From contig DVOO01000013.1 in the NCBI GenBank assembly GCA_018713515.1, positions 62,001-126,000 of the forward strand: a stretch of DNA of 64,000 nucleotides. Direction: 5' to 3'. Source of the stretch: Candidatus Scatomonas pullistercoris (GTDB taxonomy: Bacteria; Bacillota; Clostridia; Lachnospirales; Lachnospiraceae). The notes under the pieces are model-generated. The model saw only the letters and a list, made by a program, of their open reading frames with translations. It was not told where the DNA came from and made no database searches. This document shows positions 1 to 8,221 of the stretch, piece after piece; the first letter of the stretch is position 1, and each line of letters starts with the position of its first letter. A program made the translations under genes and the position numbers.

Positions 1-1
1 T

Positions 2-787
2 GCCGCATCTCTGCTTCTGCTGGGCGCCGCCTTTCTGACCGGGCGCGGAATCGCCCTGGGCACCTCCGATCTCCGGGAAGCCTCCGCAGTTCTCCAGCCC
101 TCAGAGGAGAGCTGGGGCTTAAGCTTTCAGGAGGAGGGACAGCCGCCGGCGGCCAATGCCAGTTTCGAGGAACTGCGCCGGTATAACGCCTGGTATGCCC
201 AGGATACCCGAGAAAAAGTAATCTACCTTACCTTCGATGCGGGCTACGAGAATGGCTGCACACCCGCCATTCTGGACGCTCTGAAAAAACATCAGGCCCC
301 CGCCGCCTTTTTTGTGGTGGGCAATTATATTTCCTCCTGCCCGGATCTCGTGCAGCGCATGGTGGAGGAGGGCCATATTGTCGGAAACCATACATACTCC
401 CATCCGGATATGTCGCAGATTTCCACAAGAGAAGCCTTTGAAAAGGAGCTGTCCGGCGTGGAGCAGCTGTATGAGGAGCTGACCGGGGAACCCATGAAAA
501 AATATTACCGGCCTCCCCAGGGAAAATACAGCACCGCCAACCTGGAGATGGCCCGCGATATGGGATACACAACTTTTTTCTGGAGCCTGGCCTACGTGGA
601 CTGGTACCAGGACGACCAGCCCACCAAAGAGGAGGCCTTTGAAAAGCTGCTGGGGCGGATCCATCCGGGGGCCATCGTTCTTCTCCACAGTACCTCCTCC
701 ACCAACGCGGAAATTCTCGATGAACTGCTTACCCGCTGGGAGGAAATGGGATATAGCTTCCGCTCTCTGGACCAGCTGGCCGGATAG
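2..787 (+). CDS. pdaA: Polysaccharide deacetylase, PdaA-like (5' truncated)
   Basis: The first complete codon in frame is at position 2, so the start lies upstream of the window. The visible 261 residues begin with a hydrophobic stretch (ASLLLLGAAFL), probably part of a signal anchor. The NodB deacetylase fold follows: TFDAGYENG (motif 1, catalytic and metal Asp), NHTYSHP (His-x3-His metal site), RPPQGKYS (motif 3), LAYVDWYQDD and LLHSTSS (motif 5). TFDAGYENG and LAYVDW are characteristic of the PdaA branch, which removes the N-acetyl group of muramic acid on the way to muramic delta-lactam in spore cortex. The role in spore cortex is inferred from family; substrate is not shown by sequence. 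A hairpin terminator follows directly. Confidence 0.85.
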   Translation, partial: AASLLLLGAAFLTGRGIALGTSDLREASAVLQPSEESWGLSFQEEGQPPAANASFEELRRYNAWYAQDTREKVIYLTFDAGYENGCTPAILDALKKHQAPAAFFVVGNYISSCPDLVQRMVEEGHIVGNHTYSHPDMSQISTREAFEKELSGVEQLYEELTGEPMKKYYRPPQGKYSTANLEMARDMGYTTFFWSLAYVDWYQDDQPTKEEAFEKLLGRIHPGAIVLLHSTSSTNAEILDELLTRWEEMGYSFRSLDQLAG

Positions 788-803
788 GTTCTTTCCGCAG
801 GCA

Positions 804-850
804 GCCGGCCTGTACTCCCGGAACCATGGGCACAGGCCGGCCTTCCTTTC
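804..850 (+). terminator. Intrinsic terminator after pdaA
   Basis: A perfect 10-bp stem (GCCGGCCTGT / ACAGGCCGGC, 804-813 and 832-841) is followed by CTTCCTTT. It lies 17 bp after the deacetylase stop codon. Confidence 0.7.
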
Positions 851-900
851 CGTATCCGGAAAGATCCTTCAATAAAGCTTCAATAAAATTCTTTTTTGTC

Positions 901-929
901 TTGATTTTTTCAACTATTCATTCTATAAT
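901..929 (+). promoter_or_regulatory. Promoter of tRNA-Gly(CCC)
   Basis: TTGATT (901-906), a 17-bp spacer and TATAAT (924-929), 9 bp upstream of the mature tRNA 5' end. Near-consensus for the housekeeping sigma factor. Confidence 0.75.
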
Positions 930-938
930 GTAAGACAT

Positions 939-1009
939 GCAGATATAGTTCATCGGTAGAACGCTAGCTTCCCAAGCTGGAGAGACGGGTTCGATTCCCG
1001 CTATCTGCT
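939..1009 (+). tRNA. tRNA-Gly (anticodon CCC)
   Basis: Cloverleaf of 71 nt. The acceptor stem is GCAGATA/TATCTGC (939-945, 1002-1008) with discriminator T1009. The anticodon stem CTAGC/GCTGG encloses the loop TTCCCAA, giving anticodon CCC at 971-973. The T arm contains GGTTCGATTCC. CCA is not encoded. It has its own promoter and terminator, so it is a single-gene transcript. Confidence 0.95.
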
Positions 1010-1018
1010 TTTGCTTAT

Positions 1019-1061
1019 GCCCGGAGACGCTTATCATCGGCGTTTCCGGGCTTTACTCTTT
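1019..1061 (+). terminator. Terminator after tRNA-Gly(CCC)
   Basis: Stem GCCCGGAGACGC / GCGTTTCCGGGC (one G-T pair) followed by TTTACTCTTT. The T-rich tail points to termination of the plus-strand tRNA transcript. It reaches to a few bases from the stop codon of the convergent DUF1667 gene. Confidence 0.75.
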
Positions 1062-1067
1062 CTGCCG

Positions 1068-1442
1068 CTATGCATCCGTCTCCTGTCTCTCCACGTTCCT
1101 GGTGGCAATCACATCGCTTCCCAGGCCCAGGACATTTGGAATCAGCACATCTCCGGCTTTTACCGGGGCAGATACTTTCATCTCTTTCATTTTTTCCATC
1201 ACATCAAAAATACGGCTTTTCGGGACCGGCGCGGTCAGACGGACGCTGCAGAGGGGCATGGTGCCGCCCACTACCAGCACCGAAGAAGCTATATTGCGGA
1301 CGGGATTCTTTATCTCCTGTTCCACATAGGCTGCCCCCTTCGGGCATTTATTTCCATCGGCGAAAAGGATCTCCGTGCCGTCCAGCTGCACGCGGATTTC
1401 ACATCCGTTGGGGCATAAAATACAGGTAAAGGTTTTATTCAC
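1068..1442 (-). CDS. DUF1667 domain protein
   Basis: A 124-residue protein with a cysteine cluster near the N terminus (CILCPNGC, Cys7/10/14, and NKCPKG, Cys33), which could bind an iron-sulfur cluster. The rest is a short alpha/beta domain. Proteins of this family are typically encoded beside two FAD-dependent dehydrogenases, and that is the case here: its start overlaps the end of the upstream FAD oxidoreductase gene by 8 nt, so the two are translationally coupled. I infer that it is a small electron-transfer or assembly subunit of that enzyme complex. The biochemical role is not established by sequence. Confidence 0.85.
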   Translation of the reverse strand: MNKTFTCILCPNGCEIRVQLDGTEILFADGNKCPKGAAYVEQEIKNPVRNIASSVLVVGGTMPLCSVRLTAPVPKSRIFDVMEKMKEMKVSAPVKAGDVLIPNVLGLGSDVIATRNVERQETDA

Positions 1443-2676
1443 CGCTTGTCACCACCTTTATACTGGAATCGGAAATCAATTTTGAAGCCGGCAGCGTGAT
1501 GGTCTCCATTTCCGCCGGAAGGAGCCGGGGATACTTCTTTTTCACAAGGCAGACGCCGTCCTGCCGGATCTCCACACAGGCGCCGCGCAGAGGGCGTCTG
1601 GGCCGGAAGGACAGAACCGCATCCTGCCTGCCCGTGATTTTCTGGGGCACGGTGTAGCCCACGTACCCGCCGGTCTCCACCTGGATGCCGGCCCCGGGAA
1701 GCCCCTCCTCTAAAAAAGAGGCCACGGACCGGGCCAGCCGCTCTGCCTCCAGAGATACGAAATCCACAAGATCATGGACATGGAGCACATTTCCCGCGGC
1801 AAAGATCCCAGACACATTCGTCTGGTAAAATTCATCCACAACCGCGCCCCTGGTCCGGGGATCCAGTTCCACCCCCGCCATCAGCGACAGCTCATTTTCA
1901 GGGATCAGCCCCACCGACAGGATCAGCGTATCACAGGGGTATTCCTTTTCCGTTCCGGGGATAGGCTTTAAATTCTCATCTACCCGGCTCACTTCCACCG
2001 CCCTGAGCCTTCCCTCTCCTATGATCTTCGTTACCGTATGGCTCAGATAAAGGGGAATGCCGTAATCCTTCAGACACTGCTGGATATTGCGGGGCAGGCC
2101 GCTTGCGTAGGGCTGGATTTCAAAAACTGCATCCACCTTTGCCCCCTCCAGGGTCAGGCGTCTGGCCATGATCATGCCGATATCCCCCGAACCCAGGATC
2201 ACGGCCCTACGCCCGATCATCTTATTTTTCAGATTGATGTAGGCCTGGGCCACGCCGGCCGTGAACACGCCGGAGGGCCGTTCCCCCGGGATGGACAGCG
2301 CTCCCCGGGTCCGTTCCCGGCAGCCCATGGTCAGTATCACCGCATCCGCCTGATACTGGACAAGCCCCTTTCTGGACACGGCAGTGACCGTTCTGTCGCG
2401 GTCAAGGCCGATGACCGTCGTATCCACAGAGGCCTCGATTCCTGCTTCCCGGGCCTCATCGATAAACCGCTGGGCATACTCCGGCCCTGAAAGGGTCTCC
2501 CCGAACCGGGTCAGGCCGAAACCATCGTGGATGCACTGCCGGAGGATTCCTCCCAGACAGTGCTCCCTCTCGATTATCAGGATATCCTGTATCCCCTTTT
2601 TCTTTAATTCCACTGCGGCGGCCAGGCCGCCGGGACCGCCGCCTATAATAACCGCCTGCTTATGAATCTTTTCCAT
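1435..2676 (-). CDS. FAD/NAD(P)-binding oxidoreductase
   Basis: A 413-residue pyridine nucleotide-disulfide oxidoreductase fold. The N-terminal FAD motif is GGGPGG (residues 12-17), a central NAD-binding motif reads LGSGDIG, and a late FAD contact is SGIFAAGNVLHVHD. A classical CxxC redox disulfide is absent, as in the FAD subunits of the glycerol-3-phosphate/proline dehydrogenase type complexes. Its ATG overlaps the stop codon of the upstream dehydrogenase gene (TAATG), and its 3' end overlaps DUF1667. It probably passes electrons between the partner dehydrogenase and NAD or another acceptor. The substrate is not identifiable. Confidence 0.85.
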   Translation of the reverse strand: MEKIHKQAVIIGGGPGGLAAAVELKKKGIQDILIIEREHCLGGILRQCIHDGFGLTRFGETLSGPEYAQRFIDEAREAGIEASVDTTVIGLDRDRTVTAVSRKGLVQYQADAVILTMGCRERTRGALSIPGERPSGVFTAGVAQAYINLKNKMIGRRAVILGSGDIGMIMARRLTLEGAKVDAVFEIQPYASGLPRNIQQCLKDYGIPLYLSHTVTKIIGEGRLRAVEVSRVDENLKPIPGTEKEYPCDTLILSVGLIPENELSLMAGVELDPRTRGAVVDEFYQTNVSGIFAAGNVLHVHDLVDFVSLEAERLARSVASFLEEGLPGAGIQVETGGYVGYTVPQKITGRQDAVLSFRPRRPLRGACVEIRQDGVCLVKKKYPRLLPAEMETITLPASKLISDSSIKVVTSGE

Positions 2677-4139
2677 TATCCGCGCACCTCCCCCGTAAAA
2701 ATATAGGAACCGCGCCGCCCATAGATCAGCTTCTCCGGCGGTATTCCCTTTTCCCGCATCAGGAGTTCCGTAATCCTTGTCTGGCAGTAGCCGCCCTGAC
2801 AGCGCCCCATCATGGCCCGGCAGCGATACTTTACGCCGGTGACGGTCCGCGCGCCCAGGGGGCCGCCTATGGCGTGAAGCACTTCCGCTTTGGTGATCGT
2901 CTCGCAGCGGCAGACCACCTCCCCATAGTCCGGATTCTGCCGTATAAGCTCCGCCTGCTCCTCCGGGGATTTATCCCGGAATGTGGGGAACCGGCGCCTG
3001 ACAGGACGAAACCCTGGATTTTCCCGCAGATCCTCCGCCTCCCGCATCAGCCTGACAACCTCCTTCGCGATCGGCACAGCGCTGGTGAGGCCGGGAGATT
3101 CAATGCCCACCAGGTTGATCGCATGGGGCGCAGTGTCTTTCCGGCGCTCGATCACAAAATCATGGTAGCCGCCTTTTTCCTTAGGGACAAGCTTCGGACG
3201 GATTCCCGCAAAATTCCGGATGAAATACTCCTGCTTCAGATAGGGATAGATCCGGCTGCCGTCCCGGATCAGCAGATCCATAATCTCTCTTGTTGTGGCG
3301 TAATTTCCCCGTTTCTCAATGTATTCCGTGCTCGGCCCCACCATAATATTTCCATCCAGGGTGGGCGTCAGATGGATGCCCAGGCCTCCCGTCTTATAGT
3401 TCGGAACCGGATAGGCCGGAAGAGGCAGCGTATCCTTCAGTTTTTTGTCCAGCAGATAGTATTCCCCCCGGCAGGGGTAAATGGTATAATCATCCATTCC
3501 CAGCATGGAGGCGATCCGGTCCGCCCAAAGCCCCGCGCAGTTGATGATCCAGCGGGCTCTGCACTGCCCGCCTTTTGTCGAGACGGTATACAGGCCGTCC
3601 TCCTCCAGGGAAATTGCCGTCACCTCGCTGTCGCAGAAGAACCGGACTCCGTTTTCCGCCGCATTTTCCGCCATGCCGAAGGTAAACTGGAAGGGACTCA
3701 GTATGGCCGTAGTGGGAGACCACATGGCAAAATTTCCTTTTATGAGAGGAGCCTTTTTATCCATAAAGTCCCGGCCGACAATTTCCATGCCCCGGATCCC
3801 GTTCTTCTCTCCCTGCTCCTTCAGTTTTCTGAGGGCTTCCATATCTTCCCCGGTAAAGCCCACCACAAACTTTCCGGTCCGCTTATACGGTATATCCAGC
3901 TCCGCGGCAATTTCGTCAAAGCTTCTGTTTCCCTCCACGCAGAACCGCGCCATCTTTGAACCGGGCCGGTTATTATATCCCGCATGAAGCACGGCCGAAT
4001 TCCGGCTGCTGGTCTCCATGCAGATATCCGGCCCCTTCTCCGCCACACAGACGGACAGCCGGTAACGCGACAATTCCCGCGCCACAGAACAGCCGATCAC
4101 GCCGGCTCCCACAATCAGAACATCGTATGTCTGAATCAT
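2676..4139 (-). CDS. FAD-dependent dehydrogenase, GlpA/LhgO-like, with BFD [2Fe-2S] domain
   Basis: The start is placed at 4139 because AAGGAG lies just upstream; an in-frame extension to 4214 has no such site. The 487-residue product has a DAO-type FAD fold (VLIVGAGVIGCSVARELSRY near the N terminus) and ends with a BFD-like [2Fe-2S] domain (VCRCE near residue 410, then YRCRAMMGRCQGGYC). This architecture is found in anaerobic glycerol-3-phosphate dehydrogenases and L-2-hydroxyglutarate oxidase relatives. With the next two genes it forms a tight three-gene operon. No glycerol kinase or facilitator is nearby, so assignment to glycerol 3-phosphate is open. Confidence 0.82.
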   Translation of the reverse strand: MIQTYDVLIVGAGVIGCSVARELSRYRLSVCVAEKGPDICMETSSRNSAVLHAGYNNRPGSKMARFCVEGNRSFDEIAAELDIPYKRTGKFVVGFTGEDMEALRKLKEQGEKNGIRGMEIVGRDFMDKKAPLIKGNFAMWSPTTAILSPFQFTFGMAENAAENGVRFFCDSEVTAISLEEDGLYTVSTKGGQCRARWIINCAGLWADRIASMLGMDDYTIYPCRGEYYLLDKKLKDTLPLPAYPVPNYKTGGLGIHLTPTLDGNIMVGPSTEYIEKRGNYATTREIMDLLIRDGSRIYPYLKQEYFIRNFAGIRPKLVPKEKGGYHDFVIERRKDTAPHAINLVGIESPGLTSAVPIAKEVVRLMREAEDLRENPGFRPVRRRFPTFRDKSPEEQAELIRQNPDYGEVVCRCETITKAEVLHAIGGPLGARTVTGVKYRCRAMMGRCQGGYCQTRITELLMREKGIPPEKLIYGRRGSYIFTGEVRG

Positions 4140-4273
4140 CTTTTTCTCCTTATATCGGTAACCTGTTGTTTTCTGTCCTTTTAAAATTTTACAACTTCTC
4201 GCCCGAAAGTGCAATATCGCAGGATAAGCAGAGAAACCTCCGGAGAAATCACGGAATATTTCCGGAGACAGGC

Positions 4274-4306
4274 AAAAATATAGGGCAGCCCTTTTACCGG
4301 CTGCCC
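4274..4306 (-). terminator. Terminator after aldo/keto reductase gene
   Basis: Perfect 8-bp stem GGGCAGCC/GGCTGCCC (4283-4306). Read on the minus strand it is followed by TATATTTTTG. It lies 5 bp after the reductase stop codon and separates that gene from the FAD operon. Confidence 0.75.
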
Positions 4307-4311
4307 CGTTC

Positions 4312-5496
4312 TCAGGCTTCCTTGCCTGCCGCTTTCATTTTTTCAATTTCCTCCATGGGGTTGTAATTTTCGATATCCTTTACCACCCACTTCAGATACT
4401 CGATCACAGACAGATGCTGGGGACACTGTTTCTCACAGTTTCCGCACTCCACGCAGGCCGAGGCCGGTCCGTGTCCCTGCTCAATCAGGGCTCCGTAGTA
4501 CATGGCCTGGGTCATTACCTCATCGGCCGGCAGCCGCTTCAGATCATTATACAGCGCGAAATAATCCGGAATGGCAATCTTCTTCGGACATTTCGGTTCA
4601 CAGTAGCGGCACTGTGTACAGGGAATCGGCGTCTTGGCGTTGACAATCTCCACAACCTTATCCAGAATCTTGTACTCTTCCTCATTCAAAGGCTTAAAAT
4701 CATCAAAAACAGCCACATCCTCCTTCAGAAATTCTTCCGTCGGCATGCCGCACAGACAGACTCTGACTCCCGGCAGGCTTCCCACAAACCGGTACGCCCA
4801 GGAAGCAATGGGCGCGTCCGGATTATAATCTTTCATTAATTTCACCGCTTCCTCCGGAAGATTGGCCAGCGTGCCTCCCTTGCAGGCTTCCATAACAACC
4901 ACCGGCTTGTTATGTTTCACAGCCATCTCGTAAACTTCTCTGGAACGGATGGTGGGATTATTCCAGTCAAGATAGTTAATCTGCTCCATCACAAAGTCGA
5001 TTTCCGGATGCTCGTTCAGAATCTCCTCCAGAAATTCCGGCGAATCATGGAGGGATACACCGAACTCCCGGAACTTTCCTTCCGCTCTCTTTTTCTTGAG
5101 GAATTCAAAAACGCCCCACTCCTTGCACCTTTCATACGTATCTCTGGATACACAGTGCACCAGATAGAAGTCAAAGTAGTCCACATGACATTTTTTCAGC
5201 TGTTCTTCGAAAATCGGCTCCATCTGATCTGCGGAATTCATCTGCTTTACAGGCATCTTTGTGGAAAGCAGAAAAGAATCTCTTGGATATCTGTCCACCA
5301 CAGCCTCTCCATATGCATTTTCGGAAAGCTCGCCGTGATAAATGTAGGCCGTGTCAAAATAATTGAAGCCGTGGGCCATAAAATAATCTACATTTTTCTT
5401 CAGTTGTTCAATATCAATCGACATAGGATTTGCGGGATCCTTCACGGGCAGCCGCAGGCCTCCCATACCCATACGTTTTCCAAAATCAATTGCCAC
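4312..5496 (-). CDS. Aldo/keto reductase with two C-terminal 4Fe-4S motifs
   Basis: A 394-residue protein. Residues 1-280 are an aldo/keto reductase barrel (FDTAYIYHGELSE with the catalytic Asp/Tyr region). The C-terminal 110 residues carry two ferredoxin motifs of the form CxxCxxCxxxCP: CTQCRYCEPKCP and CVECGNCEKQCP. This fusion is widespread in clostridia and suggests reduction or oxidation of a carbonyl/alcohol coupled to ferredoxin-type electron transfer. It is monocistronic, with a near-consensus promoter upstream and a terminator downstream, and is divergent from the SDR-MFS genes. Substrate unknown. Confidence 0.9.
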   Translation of the reverse strand: MAIDFGKRMGMGGLRLPVKDPANPMSIDIEQLKKNVDYFMAHGFNYFDTAYIYHGELSENAYGEAVVDRYPRDSFLLSTKMPVKQMNSADQMEPIFEEQLKKCHVDYFDFYLVHCVSRDTYERCKEWGVFEFLKKKRAEGKFREFGVSLHDSPEFLEEILNEHPEIDFVMEQINYLDWNNPTIRSREVYEMAVKHNKPVVVMEACKGGTLANLPEEAVKLMKDYNPDAPIASWAYRFVGSLPGVRVCLCGMPTEEFLKEDVAVFDDFKPLNEEEYKILDKVVEIVNAKTPIPCTQCRYCEPKCPKKIAIPDYFALYNDLKRLPADEVMTQAMYYGALIEQGHGPASACVECGNCEKQCPQHLSVIEYLKWVVKDIENYNPMEEIEKMKAAGKEA

Positions 5497-5642
5497 TTTT
5501 TTCCTCCTCCAATTTGCAGGCCGGCGGATTGCAGGAACCCGTCTTCCCTTTCTGCGCTTCTGCCATACACTTCAGAAGCAGATCTTTCTTTTTAAAAACC
5601 CATTTTCAGCTGCACGCAAATACATTTCATATACTTATCATT

Positions 5643-5671
5643 ATAATATATTTTTCTTATTCTTTTGTCAA
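5643..5671 (-). promoter_or_regulatory. Promoter of the aldo/keto reductase gene
   Basis: Minus-strand TTGACA (5666-5671), 17-bp spacer, TATTAT (5643-5648). It faces away from the SDR promoter within the 458-bp intergenic region 5497-5954. A 12-bp repeat (CATTTCATATAC, 5623-5634) lies at the predicted transcription start. Confidence 0.7.
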
Positions 5672-5750
5672 TCAAAATTATCTGTATTTTTAGCCAAAAA
5701 TCTCCTATTATTTTTGTTATTTATTTTTATCATCTTTTCTAAACTGACAA

Positions 5751-5779
5751 TTGACTTTTAAAACCCTCTATTTTATAAT
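5751..5779 (+). promoter_or_regulatory. Promoter of the SDR-MFS genes
   Basis: TTGACT (5751-5756), 17-bp spacer, TATAAT (5774-5779). The predicted leader is about 170 nt and contains repeat copy A. A second copy of the 12-bp repeat CATTTCATATAC is at 5814-5825, about 30 bp past the predicted start. Confidence 0.75.
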
Positions 5780-5836
5780 GACCTCAATGGGTTATCAATT
5801 AAAATCTCAAATGCATTTCATATACAAATCTTATAA

Positions 5837-5923
5837 TTCCAGGGTCAAGGGGGATTGTGGGAGTGCGCAGCACAGAACAATCCGCAGGCATCCTGGCTGG
5901 GGACTTTTGTCCCCCACATCATC
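5837..5923 (+). repeat. MITE-like repeat, copy A (internally deleted)
   Basis: About 87 bp. It matches copy B (14906-15098) at its left end (CCAGGGTCAA) and over its right 80 bp with only five substitutions, but lacks about 100 bp of the interior. Two hairpins are visible: GGATTGT...ACAATCC (5852-5883, with inner GTGC-GCA-GCAC) and GGGGAC-TTTT-GTCCCC (5899-5914). It sits in the predicted 5' leader of the SDR gene. No coding sequence of its own. Confidence 0.75.
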
Positions 5924-5954
5924 TTATTATTAATGTATTGGGAGGAAACAGAAT

Positions 5955-6791
5955 ATGAAGGATATGCTGAAGAATCAGATCGCCATCGTCGCCGGAGGTA
6001 CCAGTGGAATGGGTGAGGCTACCGCCAAACTGTACGCCGCCGAGGGCGCCGTTGTAATTATCGGCGGGACGAACCCCAAGAAGGGCAACCGTGTAAAAGA
6101 TGAGATCATCGCGGCCGGCGGCCAGGCCCGCTACTACGGTCCCCTGAACGTGGCCAGCAAGGAAAGCTGCCAGGCCATCGTAGATGAGACCATGAAAGAA
6201 TTCGGACGCATCGACATTCTGGCCAACTTTGCCGGAAAGAGCTATGACGGAGATGAGTCCATGACGCCGGAAGAGCGCTATCAGACCACCATGGATGTAA
6301 ACATGACCGGAACGTATAACCTGGTGTTCTGCGTAGTTCCTCATATGAAGGAGGCAAAAAGCGGAAAGATTATCCTCTGCTCTTCCAACGGTGCTTTTAA
6401 CCCCACAACGCCGGCCTACGATTACCATATGGCCAAGGCAGCCTGCGAGTCCCTGACCGTCAACCTGGCCATGGAGCTTGCTCCTCTGGGCATCCGCGTC
6501 AACTGCCTGAAGCCCGGTCCTATCATCACACCTTTCTGGGATGAGCTCTTCTCCCCGGAAGAAAAAGCAGCCAGAGAGGCTACCTTCAACGGCATCGCCT
6601 CCAAGGAAGTTCCCCTGCAGCGCATGGGTACGCCGGAGGATATTGCGGGACCGGCTCTCTTCTTTGCATCGGATCTGTCCGCCTACATCACAGGACTTCT
6701 GCTCTACGTGGGCGGCGGCATGGGATACGTATATGCCCATGGCCAGTCGGCAATCCTGGGCAACGTTCCGGTGGCCGGCGAAAAGAAGTAA
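5955..6791 (+). CDS. SDR family NAD(P)-dependent oxidoreductase
   Basis: A 278-residue classical short-chain dehydrogenase. The dinucleotide motif is AGGTSGMGEA near residue 14, and the catalytic Tyr and Lys are in YHMAK, with the catalytic Ser about 13 residues earlier in the CSSNG segment. NFAG is the NNAG-type structural motif. The family reversibly oxidises alcohols, including sugars, steroids and hydroxyacyl groups; the substrate is not readable here. GGGAGGAAACAG precedes the ATG. The gene is followed after 109 bp by an MFS transporter and then a LysR regulator, so I infer uptake and redox modification of one compound together with the divergent aldo/keto reductase. Confidence 0.88.
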   Translation: MKDMLKNQIAIVAGGTSGMGEATAKLYAAEGAVVIIGGTNPKKGNRVKDEIIAAGGQARYYGPLNVASKESCQAIVDETMKEFGRIDILANFAGKSYDGDESMTPEERYQTTMDVNMTGTYNLVFCVVPHMKEAKSGKIILCSSNGAFNPTTPAYDYHMAKAACESLTVNLAMELAPLGIRVNCLKPGPIITPFWDELFSPEEKAAREATFNGIASKEVPLQRMGTPEDIAGPALFFASDLSAYITGLLLYVGGGMGYVYAHGQSAILGNVPVAGEKK

Positions 6792-6825
6792 TCTGCAGAA
6801 ACTCTTTCTGTCATCTTAAAAGCCT

Positions 6826-6854
6826 GAGGGTGTCTCAGCCATTGGGACACCCTC
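6826..6854 (+). other. Intergenic hairpin between SDR and MFS genes
   Basis: Stem GAGGGTGTC / GACACCCTC with an 11-nt loop. No T-run follows, so it is more likely a transcript-processing or partial attenuation element than a full terminator. Confidence 0.45.
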
Positions 6855-6900
6855 CACTTGTATATGTACCTTTACAATCCAGTTAGGGAGGGTTCTGCGA

Positions 6901-8103
6901 ATGAATAATGCAAACGTTAAATCCGGCAGTTACAGTAAGATAATTGCCATTATTCTATTTTTTGCACTGACTGTAGGAAACTATTTTCAATATCAGCTGA
7001 CACCGTTAGCCGGACAATTGATGACCGATCTAGGGATTACCCAAAATCAGTTTTCCAGCATTTTTACTTCCCCCATGATCACTTCGATCATTCTGGGAAT
7101 TGTCGCCGGCGTCCTGGCGGATAAGTTCGGAATCAAAAAAGTCATTGCCGTAGCCCTTGTCATTGCAGCCGCCGGACTCTGCATACGTCCCTTTGCAGAG
7201 AGCTACGGCCCGCTTTTCGCCAGCATGGTTCTGGGCGGTCTTGGCATTACTTTTTTAAATACCAATCTGTCCAAGATCATCGGCGGATGGTATACACCGC
7301 AGCAAATCGGATCGGTTATGGGAATTATCATGGCCGGAAATACTGTGGGCATGACTCTTGGAACCGCAACAACCGCCATGCTGCCCTCTATGACCACAGC
7401 ATTCTGGATCTCCGGCATTGCAGCCGTTCTGGTTGCCGTACTCTGGATCGCCTTCGTGCGCGAAGGCCCCTACAGCCGGAAAGACGGACAGACGGAGACG
7501 ATACCTCTTGGCCAGTCTCTGAAAACGGTTCTGAAGAGCAAAAATGTATGGCTGGCAGGAATCTGCCTGGCTTTCATTCTGGGCTGCAACGTGGCCCTGA
7601 CCTCTTTTCTGCCCACCGCCCTGCAGTCCCGGGGCTATACGGAAGCTGCCGCCGGTCTTGTCTCCTCGGTGATGACGATCGGAAGCTTCTGCGGAACATT
7701 CCTGGGGCCCATCATTATTACAAAGCTGCCACGGATGAAACCGGCGCTGATCGTCTGTTCCATTGTCGCCGCCCTCTGCGCCGCTTTCGGGTGGGCCGCC
7801 CCCACACCTCTGGTTCCGGTGCTGCTTTTCCTGGCCGGCGCCTTTATCAGCGCGCTGGTTCCGACCTTTATGTCTTTCCCGATGCTGCTTCCCGAGATCG
7901 GGCCTGCTTATGCCGGCAGCGCGGGCGGGGTTATGACCACCCTGGAACTTTTGGGAGCCGTCATTATTCCCACCTATATTATCACACCGGCAGCCGGATC
8001 CAATTTTACGCTGTATTTTGCCCTGGCCGGAATCTCTGCTGCCCTGATGGTTATTTTTGCCCTCTTCCTGCCGGAACTGAACCGGAGGAAAAAGGCCGCA
8101 TAA
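6901..8103 (+). CDS. MFS transporter
   Basis: A 400-residue integral membrane protein with about 12 predicted transmembrane helices in two halves split by a charged loop near residues 183-205. The loop after helix 2 reads GVLADKFGIKK, matching the MFS motif A consensus GxLaDrxGrkk. The mix of small and hydrophobic residues resembles the CynX/NimT and oxalate/formate-type branch, but the substrate cannot be assigned. Its position between an SDR and a LysR regulator suggests it imports or exports the compound handled by the SDR. GGGAGGGTTCTGCGA precedes the ATG. Confidence 0.85.
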   Translation: MNNANVKSGSYSKIIAIILFFALTVGNYFQYQLTPLAGQLMTDLGITQNQFSSIFTSPMITSIILGIVAGVLADKFGIKKVIAVALVIAAAGLCIRPFAESYGPLFASMVLGGLGITFLNTNLSKIIGGWYTPQQIGSVMGIIMAGNTVGMTLGTATTAMLPSMTTAFWISGIAAVLVAVLWIAFVREGPYSRKDGQTETIPLGQSLKTVLKSKNVWLAGICLAFILGCNVALTSFLPTALQSRGYTEAAAGLVSSVMTIGSFCGTFLGPIIITKLPRMKPALIVCSIVAALCAAFGWAAPTPLVPVLLFLAGAFISALVPTFMSFPMLLPEIGPAYAGSAGGVMTTLELLGAVIIPTYIITPAAGSNFTLYFALAGISAALMVIFALFLPELNRRKKAA

Positions 8104-8113
8104 ACCGGGGAAT

Positions 8114-8141
8114 TTGACAAATTCCTTTCACATGGTATAAT
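8114..8141 (+). promoter_or_regulatory. Consensus promoter upstream of lysR-type gene
   Basis: TTGACA (8114-8119), 16-bp spacer and TATAAT (8136-8141), both elements perfect. It starts 11 bp after the MFS stop codon. The predicted start falls in the left arm of the hairpin at 8145-8179. Confidence 0.75.
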
Positions 8142-8144
8142 CGT

Positions 8145-8184
8145 ACCGGTGGATACGGCATGTATGCCTGTCCACCGGTTTTTA
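8145..8184 (+). terminator. Strong hairpin with T-run, MFS terminator and lysR leader
   Basis: Outer stem ACCGGTGGA/TCCACCGGT (8145-8153, 8171-8179), inner stem GGCAT-GT-ATGCC, then TTTTT. It can terminate the SDR-MFS transcript. Because the consensus promoter lies just upstream, any transcript from it would begin in or beside this hairpin, so it may also act as an operator or attenuator. Confidence 0.75.
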
Positions 8185-8221
8185 TCGAATTTCAACGGAT
8201 CGAAAAGGAAAATGAAGACGT

